A stretch of DNA of 38,583 nt from an uncultured Bacillota bacterium (GTDB lineage Bacteria; Bacillota_I; Bacilli_A; RFN20; CAG-288), in NCBI GenBank assembly GCA_949290645.1, contig CASESG010000008.1, positions 1 through 38,583 of the forward strand. Direction: 5' to 3'. A program made the translations under genes and the position numbers. Shown here piece by piece: positions 38,280 to 38,583 of this stretch (position 1 is its first letter; each line of letters opens with the position of its first letter). A model generated the notes under the pieces. It searched no databases. It was not told the origin of the DNA and saw nothing but the letters and a program-made list of their open reading frames with translations.

Positions 38280-38583
38280 ATGGAAACTGATTTTATCAAA
38301 TTAATTGAAACTAGAAGAAGTATAAGAAGCTATAAGAAAGAACCACTGTTACTGGTTCTAAGTATCGTGAAAAAATAACTGAGCTTAATGAAAAGGTTAG
38401 AAAGACAAGTAATGATCCATATTACGGAGCACCTGTTGTTATTTTAGTTTTAGCTGATGGTAATGCTTCTAATTTTGTTGAGGATGGCAGTTGCGTTCTT
38501 ATGAATATGATGCTTGCTGCTCATTCTCTTGGACTTGGCACTGTTTGGGTTGCTAAAGAGCGTGAGATATTCGATAGTGAAGA
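38280..38583 (+). pseudogene. Nitroreductase-family protein, internal deletion with frameshift
   Basis: The ATG at 38280 follows GGAAGGAG and encodes METDFIKLIETRRSIRSYKK, the usual FMN-binding N-terminus of nitroreductases. The frame then breaks near 38345. After the break another frame continues with YREKITELNEKV, DPYYGAPVVILVLADG and LMNMMLAAHSLGLGTVWVAK, the middle of the same family. Comparison with the family pattern suggests that about 35-40 residues are missing at the join with a net frameshift. The gene also runs off the window edge. It should be non-functional. Confidence 0.8.

Noticed and set aside
1..38583. CRISPR array
   Set aside because: No set of regularly spaced identical repeats was seen. 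The tandem 11-mer at 3509-3530 is only two units with no spacer.

Overview
The window looks like a chromosome segment from a Gram-positive, single-membrane bacterium of the Bacillota. The best guess is an uncultured gut-type lineage of the Bacilli/Erysipelotrichia/Mollicutes-related branch, with mid-range GC. The support is lipoprotein signal peptides, purine-rich Shine-Dalgarno sites, TTGACA/TATAAT-type promoters, an RqcP-type S4 protein, and a Wzx/Wzy/Wzz polysaccharide locus without outer-membrane genes. TGA is used as a stop and TGG as Trp, so the code is standard. Genes are tightly packed, with many ATGA overlaps and convergent 3' overlaps.

Layout. (1) 1-3660 is a GC-rich accessory region. 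It holds seven small minus-strand genes of unknown function, two diverged ~80 bp direct repeats, a divergent XRE repressor with a palindromic operator, and a 33-residue hydrophobic peptide gene in an unusually hairpin-rich tract. (2) 3719-7055 is a complete dTDP-L-rhamnose operon, rmlA-C-D-B. (3) 7178-13979 has a surface 5'-nucleotidase-like lipoprotein, an FGGY kinase coupled to a Gtf3/galactofuranosyltransferase-like enzyme, and several unknown proteins. (4) 14085-18679 is an mglBAC galactose-type ABC importer. Its binding protein appears circularly permuted, and its permease carries a ~250-residue cytoplasmic coiled-coil extension. (5) 18892-26321 is mostly housekeeping: a lipoprotein, a Nudix hydrolase, tilS, rqcP, three tRNAs, two tandem ferredoxins, an rluB-type pseudouridine synthase, a sugar O-acetyltransferase, and an ABC exporter. 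(6) 26339-35742 is a surface-polysaccharide locus with five glycosyltransferases, a Wzz-like protein, flippase and polymerase. It would use the dTDP-rhamnose made by region 2. (7) A polytopic membrane protein and tRNA-Arg(TCG) end the mid-GC sequence at 37390. The AT-rich tail holds two related repeat elements, a small element-type gene and a decayed nitroreductase, which suggests an island joined at the tRNA 3' end.

The most unusual observations are the permuted MglB order (C-terminal lobe first), the coiled-coil MglC, the small hydrophobic peptide whose ribosome site lies in a hairpin and which may have an antisense promoter, and a recurring class of genes whose -10 box sits so close to the ATG that the mRNAs should be leaderless. 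No homology search was possible, so every family assignment rests on recognised motifs and remembered family sequences.
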